DNA from: Burkholderiales bacterium
Lineage (GTDB): Bacteria; Pseudomonadota; Gammaproteobacteria; Burkholderiales; Burkholderiaceae
DNA: 17,638 nucleotides
Assembly (NCBI GenBank): GCA_903643055.1
Contig: CAHJWV010000063.1
Location: forward strand, 1-17,638
Reading direction: 5' to 3'
A model generated the notes under the pieces. That model was not told the origin of the DNA, did no database searches, and saw only the letters and a program-made list of their open reading frames with translations. The number at the start of each line of letters is the position of its first letter. The first letter of the stretch is position 1. The position numbers and the translations under genes were made by a program. Positions 7,328 to 14,775 of the stretch are shown piece after piece.

Positions 7328-8392
7328 GTGAAAAGAATGCAATTCATCATGGCCGCCGCCGCTCTCGGCCTGGCCGCTTGGATGCCGCAAGCGCAGGCTC
7401 AGCAAAAAGGCTTGGTGGCGATCTCGATGCCGACCAAATCGTCGGCACGCTGGATCGCTGACGGCAGCAACATGGTCAAGTACTTCCAGGAGCAAGGCTA
7501 CAAAGCCGACCTGCAATACGCCGATGACGACATTCCGAATCAGCTGGCGCAGATCGAGAACATGATCACCAAGGGCCCGAAGGTGCTGGTGATTGCCGCG
7601 ATCGACGGCACCACGCTGTCGGATGCGCTGCAAAAGGCGGCCGACAAGGGCATCAAGGTCATCTCCTATGACCGCCTGATCCGCGGCACGAAGAACGTCG
7701 ACTACTACGCGACCTTCGACAACTTCCAGGTCGGCGTGCTGCAAGCCACCTACATCGAAACCAAGCTCGGCCTGAAGGCAGGCAAGGGACCGTTCAACAT
7801 CGAACTGTTCGGCGGCTCGGCCGACGACAACAACGCTTTCTTCTTCTACAACGGCGCACTGTCGGTGTTGGAGCCTTACATCAAGAGCGGCAAGCTCGTG
7901 GTGCGCAGCAAGCAAGTCGGCATGGACAAGGTCGCGACGCTACGTTGGGACGGCGCGGTGGCCCAGGCCCGCATGGACAACCTGCTGAGCGCCTATTACT
8001 CCGGCGCCCATCTGGATGCCGTGCTGTCGCCTTATGACGGCATCTCGATCGGCATCCTGTCGTCGCTGAAGGGTGTGGGTTACGGCACGCCGAAAGTGCC
8101 TTTCCCGGTCGTGACCGGCCAGGACGCTGAAGTGCAATCGGTCAAGTCGATCCTGAAGGGCGAACAGACCTCGACCATCTTCAAGGACACGCGTGAGCTG
8201 GCCAAGGTCACGGTCGGCATGGTCGACGCGATGCTGAGCGGCAAGACGCCCACCATCAACGACACCAAGACCTACAACAACGGCGTGAAGGTGGTTCCGT
8301 CTTACCTGCTGAAGCCGGTGAGCCTGGATGCGACCAACGTCAAGCAAGTGCTGATCAGCAGCGGCTATTACACCGAAGCCCAGATCAAGTAA
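7328..8392 (+). CDS. chvE: ChvE-type periplasmic multiple-sugar-binding protein
   Basis: This is the solute-binding component of a monosaccharide ABC importer. I chose the GTG at 7328 because GGAGA (7316-7320) precedes it by seven bases and because it yields a clean signal peptide: Lys-Arg at the start, a hydrophobic stretch, then AQA before QQKG (cleavage near residue 24). Open frame upstream to 7292 would spoil that N-terminus. The mature protein of about 330 residues has the periplasmic-binding type 1 fold, with family segments [42 protein letters not shown] and VTGQDAEV lining the ligand cleft. ChvE binds aldoses such as arabinose, galactose, glucose and xylose, and in Agrobacterium also relays sugar signals to VirA. 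A GC-rich hairpin follows 23 bases after the stop and may keep expression of this gene above that of gguA/gguB. Confidence 0.95.
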   Translation: MKRMQFIMAAAALGLAAWMPQAQAQQKGLVAISMPTKSSARWIADGSNMVKYFQEQGYKADLQYADDDIPNQLAQIENMITKGPKVLVIAAIDGTTLSDALQKAADKGIKVISYDRLIRGTKNVDYYATFDNFQVGVLQATYIETKLGLKAGKGPFNIELFGGSADDNNAFFFYNGALSVLEPYIKSGKLVVRSKQVGMDKVATLRWDGAVAQARMDNLLSAYYSGAHLDAVLSPYDGISIGILSSLKGVGYGTPKVPFPVVTGQDAEVQSVKSILKGEQTSTIFKDTRELAKVTVGMVDAMLSGKTPTINDTKTYNNGVKVVPSYLLKPVSLDATNVKQVLISSGYYTEAQIK

Positions 8393-8415
8393 GTTTCAAG
8401 CGTTGTCAGATGACG

Positions 8416-8447
8416 GGGCCCGTACCTTGTGGACGGGCCCTTCTTTC
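8416..8447 (+). terminator. Hairpin plus T-rich tail between chvE and gguA (probable attenuator)
   Basis: A perfect 8-base inverted repeat, GGGCCCGT (8416-8423) and ACGGGCCC (8433-8440), encloses a 9-base loop and is followed by the T-rich TTCTTTC (8441-8447). It begins 23 bases after the chvE stop and ends 23 bases before the gguA ATG. The short, C-interrupted T-tract suggests partial termination or 3'-end stabilisation of a chvE-only message, a common arrangement where a binding protein is needed in excess over its transporter. Confidence 0.7.
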
Positions 8448-8470
8448 ACTGTGATCGGACCCCCCTGAAA

Positions 8471-10021
8471 ATGACACGGACGGACGCGATCCTCGAGATG
8501 CGAGGCATCACCAAGAAGTTTCATGGCGTCACCGCACTGAACAATGTGAACCTCGTCGTGCGAACTGGCGAGATCCATGCGATCTGCGGCGAAAACGGCG
8601 CCGGCAAATCCACGCTGATGAAGGTCTTGAGCGGGGTCTACCCGTTCGACTCGTACACCGGCGAGATCCACTTCAATGGGCAAGCACGCAGCTTCAAGAC
8701 CATTGCCGACAGCGAGAAGCTGGGCATCATCATCATTCACCAGGAGCTGGCACTGGTGCCGCTGCTGTCGATTGCCGAGAACCTGTTTCTTGGCAACGAG
8801 CAGGCGAAGTACGGCGTGATCGACTGGGCACGCTCGTTTGCGAAGACACAGGAGCTGCTGAAGAAGGTCGGCCTGAAAGAATCCCCGAACACGCTGATCA
8901 CCCACCTGGGCGTGGGCAAGCAGCAGATGATCGAGATCGCGAAGGCCTTGTCGAAAGAGGTCAAGCTCTTGATCCTCGACGAGCCGACCGCGAGCTTGAA
9001 CGAAAGCGACAGCGATGCGCTGCTCGAGTTGCTGCTGGAGCTGAAGGCCCAGGGCATCACCTCGATCCTGATCTCGCACAAGCTGAACGAAATCTCGAAG
9101 GTGGCCGACTCGATCACCGTGCTGCGCGATGGCGCCACGGTCGAGACCATGGATTGCCGCAGCGAGCCGATCAGCGAAGACCGCATCATCCGCAACATGG
9201 TCGGCCGCGAGATGGCCGACCGCTACCCGAAACGCACGCCGAAGATCGGCGAGACGGTGTTCGAGGTCAAGAACTGGCACGTTCATCACCCGATCCACGC
9301 CGATCGCGAGGTGATCAAGGGCATCGACATGAAGGTGCGCCGTGGTGAGATCGTCGGCATCGCCGGGCTGATGGGCTCGGGCCGCACCGAGCTGGCGATG
9401 AGCATCTTCGGCCGTGCTTATGGCCGGCGCATCAGCGGCCAGGCCTTCATGCATGGCAAGGAGGTCGATCTCGGCACGATCCAGAAGGCGATCGCTCAGC
9501 GCATCGCTTACGTGACCGAAGACCGCAAGGGCCTGGGCCTGGTGCTCAACGAAGACATCCAGAAGAACATCACGCTGGCCAATCTCGATGCGGTCGCGAG
9601 GGCGATGGTGATCGACGAAGGCCAGGAGCACACGGTCGCGGTCGATTACCGGCACAAGCTCAACATCCGATCGTCCAGCGTGTTCCAGCCGGTGGTGAAC
9701 CTGTCGGGTGGCAATCAGCAGAAGGTGGTGCTGAGCAAGTGGTTGTTTTCCAAGCCCGAACTGCTGATCCTCGATGAGCCGACACGCGGCATCGACGTGG
9801 GCGCCAAGTTCGAGATTTACAGCCTCATCAGCTCGTTGGCCGATGAGGGCAAATGCATTTTGATGATCTCCTCGGAGATGCCGGAGTTGTTGGGTATGTG
9901 CGATCGAATCTATGTAATGAACGAAGGGAAGTTTGTGGCTGAGTTCCTTGCGGCGGACGCTTCTCAGGAAAAAATCATGCGTGCCATCGTGAAGACTGGG
10001 AGTACCGTCCATGAACTCTGA
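8471..10021 (+). CDS. gguA: Sugar ABC importer ATP-binding protein GguA (two ATPase domains)
   Basis: The 516-residue protein has two fused nucleotide-binding domains, as in all CUT2-class sugar importers. Domain 1 has Walker [10 protein letters not shown] (40-48), an unusual signature LGVGKQQM (146-153) and Walker [12 protein letters not shown] (167-177). Domain 2 has a degenerate Walker [10 protein letters not shown] (299-307), signature LSGGNQQK (411-418) and Walker [14 protein letters not shown] degenerate second domain is normal in this class. It drives ChvE-dependent sugar uptake through GguB at the inner membrane. The frame is open back to 8429, but that start lies inside the chvE-gguA hairpin; the ATG at 8471 gives the usual N-terminus. 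No clear ribosome site precedes it. The end overlaps gguB by 11 bases. Confidence 0.95.
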   Translation: MTRTDAILEMRGITKKFHGVTALNNVNLVVRTGEIHAICGENGAGKSTLMKVLSGVYPFDSYTGEIHFNGQARSFKTIADSEKLGIIIIHQELALVPLLSIAENLFLGNEQAKYGVIDWARSFAKTQELLKKVGLKESPNTLITHLGVGKQQMIEIAKALSKEVKLLILDEPTASLNESDSDALLELLLELKAQGITSILISHKLNEISKVADSITVLRDGATVETMDCRSEPISEDRIIRNMVGREMADRYPKRTPKIGETVFEVKNWHVHHPIHADREVIKGIDMKVRRGEIVGIAGLMGSGRTELAMSIFGRAYGRRISGQAFMHGKEVDLGTIQKAIAQRIAYVTEDRKGLGLVLNEDIQKNITLANLDAVARAMVIDEGQEHTVAVDYRHKLNIRSSSVFQPVVNLSGGNQQKVVLSKWLFSKPELLILDEPTRGIDVGAKFEIYSLISSLADEGKCILMISSEMPELLGMCDRIYVMNEGKFVAEFLAADASQEKIMRAIVKTGSTVHEL

Positions 10022-11210
10022 AGCTGCTGCGGCCACGCCGCCTGTCGCCCGCAAAGACTACGCGGGCTTTTTGAAGAACAACATTCGCGACTACGGCATG
10101 CTGCTGTCGCTCGTCGCGATCATGGCGCTGTTCCAGTACCTGACCGAAGGCACGCTGCTGAAGCCGCTGAACCTCACGAACCTGGTGCTGCAAAACAGCT
10201 ACATCGTGATCATGGCGCTGGGCATGCTGCTGGTGATCGTTGCCGGCCACATCGACCTGTCGGTCGGGTCGGTGGTCGGCTTCGTCGGTGCGCTGGCGGC
10301 GGTGCTGATGGTCAACTACGAGTGGCATTTCGTGCCGACGACCATCGTCTGCCTGATCACCGGCGCGGTAATCGGTGCGGCGCAAGGCTACTGGGTGGCT
10401 TACTTCCGCATCCCGTCGTTCATCGTCACGCTGGCCGGCATGCTGGTGTTCAAGGGGCTGACGCTGGCCTTGCTGCAAGGCCAGTCGATCGGGCCGTTCC
10501 CGGTCGAGTTCCAGCGGCTGAGTTCGGGCTTCATTCCCGAAGCCTTCGACAACCCCGATCTGCGCCTGACCTCGCTGCTGGTCGGTGGCTTGGTGGCGAT
10601 CGCCTTGCTCTACACGGAAGTGCGTGGCCGTTTGAACCAGATCAAGCACGGCATGGAAGAAGAGCCTTTCGTGTTCTTCCTGCTGAAGACCGGCGTGTTT
10701 GCTTTCGCGATCCTGGCGATCAGCTACCTGATGGCGTCTTATCGCGGTTTGCCGAACGTGCTGGTCATCATGGTCGTGCTGATGGTCGCCTATGACTTTG
10801 TCACCACCCGCAGCACGATCGGCCGCCGCATCTACGCGCTGGGCGGCAACGAGAAGGCCGCAAAGCTGTCGGGCATCAAGACCGAGCGGCTGTCGTTTTA
10901 TACCTTCATCAACATGGGCGTGTTGTCGGCACTGGCCGGTCTGGTGTTCGCGGCCCGCTTGAACACCGCCACACCAAAGGCTGGTCTCGGCTTCGAACTC
11001 GACGTGATCGCGGCCTGCTTCATCGGCGGCGCTTCGGCCTCGGGCGGCGTCGGCAAGGTGATGGGTGCGGTGATCGGCGCCTTTGTGATGGGCGTGATGA
11101 ACAACGGCATGTCGATCATGGGCATCGGCATCGACTATCAGCAAGTCATCAAGGGCCTGGTGCTGCTGGCGGCGGTGTTCTTCGACGTCTACAACAAGAA
11201 CAAGGGCTGA
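10011..11210 (+). CDS. gguB: Sugar ABC importer permease GguB
   Basis: The 399-residue inner-membrane protein belongs to the BPD_transp_2 family of CUT2 permeases. It contains the hallmark segment [20 protein letters not shown] (about residues 74-93), many hydrophobic helices, and the late [12 protein letters not shown] segment (about 280-291), which matches the cytoplasmic loop thought to contact the ATPase. The length fits GguB, which is longer than XylH- or RbsC-type permeases because of an inserted loop (about 200-222). The ATG at 10011 lies within the last codons of gguA, so translation is probably coupled. It is the last gene of the importer set and is followed by a convergent operon. 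Confidence 0.95.
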   Translation: MNSEAAAATPPVARKDYAGFLKNNIRDYGMLLSLVAIMALFQYLTEGTLLKPLNLTNLVLQNSYIVIMALGMLLVIVAGHIDLSVGSVVGFVGALAAVLMVNYEWHFVPTTIVCLITGAVIGAAQGYWVAYFRIPSFIVTLAGMLVFKGLTLALLQGQSIGPFPVEFQRLSSGFIPEAFDNPDLRLTSLLVGGLVAIALLYTEVRGRLNQIKHGMEEEPFVFFLLKTGVFAFAILAISYLMASYRGLPNVLVIMVVLMVAYDFVTTRSTIGRRIYALGGNEKAAKLSGIKTERLSFYTFINMGVLSALAGLVFAARLNTATPKAGLGFELDVIAACFIGGASASGGVGKVMGAVIGAFVMGVMNNGMSIMGIGIDYQQVIKGLVLLAAVFFDVYNKNKG

Positions 11211-11270
11211 TGACCCGTTGGGGCTAAGGCGGAGCCAAGGCTTGGAGATTTGAATGCGGCTGCGTGGCGT

Positions 11271-11298
11271 CTTGTGAAAGGCGCTGCGGGCTCACAAG
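11271..11298. repeat. Seven-base inverted repeat in the convergent gap after gguB
   Basis: CTTGTGA (11271-11277) and TCACAAG (11292-11298) are exact inverted copies separated by 14 bases, in the 186-base gap between the convergent gguB and bpt genes. No T-run follows on either strand, so it is at most a weak, possibly Rho-assisted, terminator or a processing hairpin. Nothing else of note is visible in the gap. Confidence 0.3.
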
Positions 11299-11396
11299 CC
11301 GATGGCTGCAGCGTTCTATCAGCGCCGTTCATTCAGCCCGGTTCTCGCCACGCCGGTCGAATGAGCGGCGCGCCCGTCAGCGCAGCCCGTCGCGGA

Positions 11397-12143
11397 TCAA
11401 GGCGTTTCGGCCGCCAGTTTCCATTGCTCGTCGATGAGCAACTCATGCGGGCCGAACTGCGCCTTGTAGGCCATCTTCCCGCTCTCGCGAATCCAGTAGC
11501 CGAGGTAGAGGTAACGCAGCTTCAAGAGCCGCGTCTGCTCAAGCTGCCACATCACGTTGTAGGTGCCGTAGCTGGTGTGGGGCTCGGGCTCGTAGTAGGT
11601 GTAGACGGCCGACAGCCCATCGTTCAGCACGTCGAGGATCGACACCATCTTCAGCTTGCCGACGCTGCCTTCGGGTGCCGGCTCGCGAAACTCCACCAGG
11701 CGCGAGTTGACGCGGCTTTGCAGCAGGAACTGCGTGTATTGGTCGACGCTGTCGTTGTCCATGCCACCACCGCTGTGGCGGCCCGCCTGGTAGCGCAGGT
11801 AGAGCTGATAGTGCTCGGGCGTGAAGCACAGCCGCAGCACGCGGGCCTGCAAGGGTTGATGGGCCTTCCAGGCGCGGCGCTGGCTGCGTGTGGGCTCGAA
11901 GGTCTTGACTGGCACGCGCAGCGGCACGCAAGCGCGGCAGCCATCGCAGAACGGCCGATAGGTGAACATGCCGCTGCGGCGAAAGCCGTTGGCCACCAGG
12001 CCGGAGTAAGCATCGGCATGAATCAGGTGGCTGGGCGTGGCCACCTGCGAGCGAGCCATCCGCCCCTCGAGGTAACTGCAGGGGTAGGGCGCAGTCGCGT
12101 AAAACTGGATCGAGGAGAGCGGCAGCTCTTTCGGATGGGTCAC
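11397..12143 (-). CDS. bpt: Aspartate/glutamate leucyltransferase Bpt
   Basis: The 248-residue product is a bacterial protein transferase of the arginyltransferase (ATE) family. Bpt adds leucine from Leu-tRNA to proteins with N-terminal Asp or Glu, marking them for ClpS/ClpAP degradation in the cytoplasm. The N-terminal ATE domain shows C22 and the cysteine cluster FCDGCRAC (C66, C69, C72); the C-terminal domain carries [14 protein letters not shown] and [20 protein letters not shown], which are diagnostic. The length is normal. Translation starts at a GTG (12141-12143) that overlaps the TGA of aat by four bases, so the two tagging enzymes are coupled. It is the last gene of the xdhC-aat-bpt set. 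Confidence 0.95.
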   Translation of the reverse strand: MTHPKELPLSSIQFYATAPYPCSYLEGRMARSQVATPSHLIHADAYSGLVANGFRRSGMFTYRPFCDGCRACVPLRVPVKTFEPTRSQRRAWKAHQPLQARVLRLCFTPEHYQLYLRYQAGRHSGGGMDNDSVDQYTQFLLQSRVNSRLVEFREPAPEGSVGKLKMVSILDVLNDGLSAVYTYYEPEPHTSYGTYNVMWQLEQTRLLKLRYLYLGYWIRESGKMAYKAQFGPHELLIDEQWKLAAETP

Positions 12144-12913
12144 GGGCCGGGTTCCTGCAGGGGCGCGGTGTCGGCGCCCTTGGTTTCAAGGTTCGCCCAC
12201 ATGACGGGATGATAGGTCCAATCGTCGATCGAGGCCTGACGGAGACGCTGGGTTACCGCCTGCTCAAATTCGTTGCGTGGCACTTCGCGCGCGCCCAGCG
12301 ACGCGAGGTGGCCGGTGCGCTGCTGGCAGTCGATCAGGCTGACGCCATGCGCGCGGCAGAACGCAATCAAGCCGGCCACGGCGATCTTCGACGCGTCGGT
12401 CTGATGCGAGAACATCGACTCACCGAAGAACATGCGCCCCAGGTTGATGCCATACAGGCCGCCGACCAACTTGCCGTCGATCCAGGTCTCGACGCTGTGG
12501 ACGACACCCAGCGCATGCCAGGCGCAATAAGCCTCGATCATCTCCGGCACGATCCAGGTGCCGTTCTGGCCATCGCGCGGCGTGCCGGCGCAGGCATTGA
12601 TCACTGCACGGAAATCACTGTCGATGCGCAACTCGCAGCGCGGGCTCATCGCGAAATGGCGCACTGTCTTGCGCAGCGAGCGCGACAGTTTGAACTCCGC
12701 GACCGGCAGCACCATGCGCGGGTTCGGTGACCACCACAGCACGGGTTGGCCTTCGCTGTACCAGGGGAACACGCCTCTGCTGTAAGCCTCGGTCAAGCGC
12801 GTGGGCGTCAGCTCGCCGCCCGCGGCCAGCAGGCCCGGCGCTTCCGAGCCAGAGGGCAGGGCCTGGTCGGTGTCGGGCAGCGGATCGTCCGCGCTGAGCA
12901 GCCAGGGGATCAT
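12140..12913 (-). CDS. aat: Leucyl/phenylalanyl-tRNA-protein transferase Aat
   Basis: The 257-residue cytoplasmic enzyme transfers Leu or Phe from tRNA to N-terminal Lys or Arg of target proteins, creating a ClpS-recognised N-degron. Family hallmarks are present: [20 protein letters not shown] (44-63), followed by [23 protein letters not shown], and the late [19 protein letters not shown]. The length is slightly above the Escherichia coli enzyme, from a Pro/Ser/Gly-rich stretch near residues 11-34. Its ATG (12911-12913) overlaps the stop codon of the upstream xdhC-like gene by four bases, and its own stop overlaps bpt by four bases. No independent ribosome site is visible, which points to coupled translation of the three genes. 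Confidence 0.96.
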   Translation of the reverse strand: MIPWLLSADDPLPDTDQALPSGSEAPGLLAAGGELTPTRLTEAYSRGVFPWYSEGQPVLWWSPNPRMVLPVAEFKLSRSLRKTVRHFAMSPRCELRIDSDFRAVINACAGTPRDGQNGTWIVPEMIEAYCAWHALGVVHSVETWIDGKLVGGLYGINLGRMFFGESMFSHQTDASKIAVAGLIAFCRAHGVSLIDCQQRTGHLASLGAREVPRNEFEQAVTQRLRQASIDDWTYHPVMWANLETKGADTAPLQEPGP

Positions 12914-13902
12914 GCGGAATGGGCCGGCGAGCTAGCGACCCCCTCCGGCTTCTTCTGCGACAGCTTCACGCCGTGGCGCACCGCAACGATCTCGGCCAGG
13001 ATCGATACCGCAATCTCGGCCGGCGTCTTGGCGCCGAGATCGAGCCCGACCGGCCCGTGCAGCCGGGCGATCTCTTCGGGGCTCAGATCGAACAGCGCCA
13101 GCCGCTCGCGGCGCCGGGCATTGTTGCTGCGCGAGCCCAGCGCGCCGACGTAGAACGCCGATGATTTCAAGGCTTCGAGCAAGGCCATGTCGTCGAGCTT
13201 CGGGTCGTGGGTGACGGCCACCACGGCGCTGTGGGCATCGAGTTGCAAGGCCAGCACGAGGTCATCGGGCATCTCGCGGCTGAGCGTGGTGTGCGGCACA
13301 TCCCAGGTCAGGTGGTATTCATCGCGCGGGTCGCAGCAGATCACTTCGAAATCGAGCGCCAGGGCCATCTGCGCGAGCACCCGCGAGAGTTGCCCGGCAC
13401 CAATGATCAGCAGGCGCCAACGCGGGCCGAAGAGCGTGCGCAAGGTGCGGCCATCGAAGCTGAAGGCATCGTCTCGATGGGCGGCGTTGATCGTCACGCT
13501 GCCGCTTTGCAGATCGACGCAGCGTGCCACCAGTTCGTGGCGGGCGGTGCGCGCCAGCACCTCGTCAATCCAGCCGGCCTGCACCAGCGGCTCCTGCACC
13601 AGTCGCAGATTGCCGCCGCAAGGCAGGCCGAAACGGGCCGCTTCTTCCTTGGTGACGCCGTAGGCAACAAGCGTGGGGCCGGCAACGCGTTCACCTTCGC
13701 GCACGCGGGCGATCAGGTCGTCTTCAACGCAGCCGCCGGAGACCGAACCGACGACCAGCCCATCGCCACGCAACGCCAGCAAGGCGCCAGGCGGGCGAGG
13801 CGCCGAGCCCCACGTTTCAATCACGGTGACCAGGCGCACCGCGTGGCCGCTGGCAAGCCAATCGCGTGCTTGTATCAAGACTTGAAGGTCCAGGCTGTCC
13901 AT
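12910..13902 (-). CDS. XdhC/CoxI-family protein (molybdoenzyme maturation factor type)
   Basis: From the ATG at 13902 the product has 330 residues. The N-terminal XdhC/CoxI domain shows SVSGGCVEDDL (53-63) and GLPCGG (92-97); the C-terminal domain is a Rossmann fold with RLLIIGAGQLSR (163-174) and YVGALGSRSN (251-260). XdhC proteins bind the molybdenum cofactor, assist its sulfuration and insert it into xanthine dehydrogenase-type enzymes. No xanthine dehydrogenase or cofactor gene is in the window, so its client is unknown. The frame is open to a TTG at 14010 with another ATG at 13989. I chose 13902 because it matches the family N-terminus, although only a pyrimidine-rich stretch lies before it, not a ribosome site. 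It leads the operon with aat and bpt, overlapping aat by four bases. Confidence 0.9.
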   Translation of the reverse strand: MDSLDLQVLIQARDWLASGHAVRLVTVIETWGSAPRPPGALLALRGDGLVVGSVSGGCVEDDLIARVREGERVAGPTLVAYGVTKEEAARFGLPCGGNLRLVQEPLVQAGWIDEVLARTARHELVARCVDLQSGSVTINAAHRDDAFSFDGRTLRTLFGPRWRLLIIGAGQLSRVLAQMALALDFEVICCDPRDEYHLTWDVPHTTLSREMPDDLVLALQLDAHSAVVAVTHDPKLDDMALLEALKSSAFYVGALGSRSNNARRRERLALFDLSPEEIARLHGPVGLDLGAKTPAEIAVSILAEIVAVRHGVKLSQKKPEGVASSPAHSA

Positions 13903-14340
13903 CAGAGAGAGGGGTTCGTATTCGTCATCGAAAGGGTGTTCAAAGCATGGTAGCGCCGGCCGACTTCGCGGCGTCGCCAGATTACCCATTTGACTTGATC
14001 GCCCTTGCAAAGGCCCGTCTTGCCAAGCCGGCGTTCATATGCGAATTGACAGCTTGGGCATTGATTCGTGATGTGGCGAACGATGGTGGCATCGCGTTTT
14101 TTCTCCATGTCAGTGCACATCTGCAGATATCGATGTCTGCTTCAGGCCTGATTTCGATGGAAAGTCGGCATCGCCGCCATTGCTGTGTTTGAGTTGGGCA
14201 AAGCTTGGGCAAAAGCAAGCAGCCAAGCCCGATGGCGCGACGCCACCGGACAGGTGCGGATCGGGTGATCGCGGTCCCACCGAGCGCGGCCAGCTCACAG
14301 CGTGGGGCGGATAAAAGCTCGCGGCTCGGTCGGACGTTGG

Positions 14341-14368
14341 GCGTCGGGCGTCGGGCGTCGGGCGTCGG
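14341..14368. repeat. Four perfect copies of a heptamer, GCGTCGG
   Basis: GCGTCGG is repeated four times without error, flanked by degenerate copies ACGTTGG (14334-14340) and ATGTCGC (14369-14375). Seven-base units are not a multiple of three only after one copy; three units return to frame, so short Arg/Gly/Ser-rich frames cross it on both strands without being real genes. Such tracts change length by slippage and could be variable between strains. Confidence 0.75.
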
Positions 14369-14605
14369 ATGTCGCGCGCTTGAATCCTGAGTCCTGTGAA
14401 TGCTGCGGCATCGAACGGCTTTGCGCTGGGTCATTGCCGACGGCGGGTGCGCGACCGGGCAGCGCCAATGGAAGCCGACGGACGGCATGACGAGCTAAGG
14501 CTGCCATGTGCTGGCCTCGACCGCTGCACGGAATGAAGCGGATGCAACGCGTTTCACGACCTCAACATGGCTTGATATCAGCACGGAGTCAATTCCAAGC
14601 GGCCA

Positions 14606-14625
14606 ACCCCCGTACCTGATGGGGT
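14606..14625. promoter_or_regulatory. ACCCC-N10-GGGGT dyad upstream of the peroxidase-P450 gene
   Basis: Perfect five-base inverted arms ACCCC (14606-14610) and GGGGT (14621-14625) are separated by exactly ten bases, one helical turn. The dyad ends 150 bases before the proposed start of the peroxidase-P450 gene. Spacing and symmetry suit a dimeric activator or repressor binding one DNA face. No -10 element can be placed with confidence downstream, so the regulatory role is inference. Confidence 0.35.
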
Positions 14626-14775
14626 AGCTGCACGGACTGGATCCCCAGACTAAAGGATGGCGACCTTGGCGATGAAGTTCAGCATGTGCGCTCCGCATGG
14701 ATCGGCGCTGCCAGGTGATCGATGCCGGACAAGCCCGCGCTGGCGACCGGCGCTACACATCCAAGGACGATGCCC

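Larger units (their letters stand above)
13903..14775. other. 873-base gap without a convincing gene
   Basis: Between the xdhC-like gene and the peroxidase-P450 gene I find no reading frame with family resemblance or a good ribosome site. The stretch contains a perfect heptamer tandem repeat (14341-14368), a G/C-armed dyad (14606-14625) and a short AT-richer part near 14100-14200. It must hold the promoters of both flanking genes, which are divergent. A 72-residue minus-strand frame (13902-14120) touches the xdhC-like ATG but is weakly supported. A degraded mobile or intergenic repeat element is possible, but no terminal repeats or transposase remnants are visible. Confidence 0.6.

Noticed and set aside
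8396..10054. Long minus-strand open frame (552 codons) opposite gguA
   Set aside because: It covers an unmistakable ABC ATPase gene with all Walker and signature motifs. The antisense translation is low in complexity and has no recognisable domain.
9975..11144. Minus-strand open frame (389 codons) opposite gguB
   Set aside because: Antisense shadow of a typical permease gene; extreme His/Asp/Gln/Arg content and no ribosome site.
13902..14120. Minus-strand 72-residue frame ending in TGATG at the xdhC-like start, with CPSC and a later Cys
   Set aside because: The stop-start contact could mean translational coupling, and the cysteines might suggest a zinc ribbon, but there is no ribosome site, codon bias is weak and only three suitable cysteines are present apart from the one near the start. 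Not enough to call a gene.
14302..14490. Plus-strand frame rich in Gly/Arg/Ser across the heptamer repeat
   Set aside because: Its composition comes from translating the GCGTCGG repeat. It has no domain and no ribosome site.
13903..14775. CRISPR array, integrated element or attachment site in the large gap
   Set aside because: The only repeats are adjacent heptamers without spacers. No terminal inverted repeats, tRNA, integrase or transposase fragments are visible.
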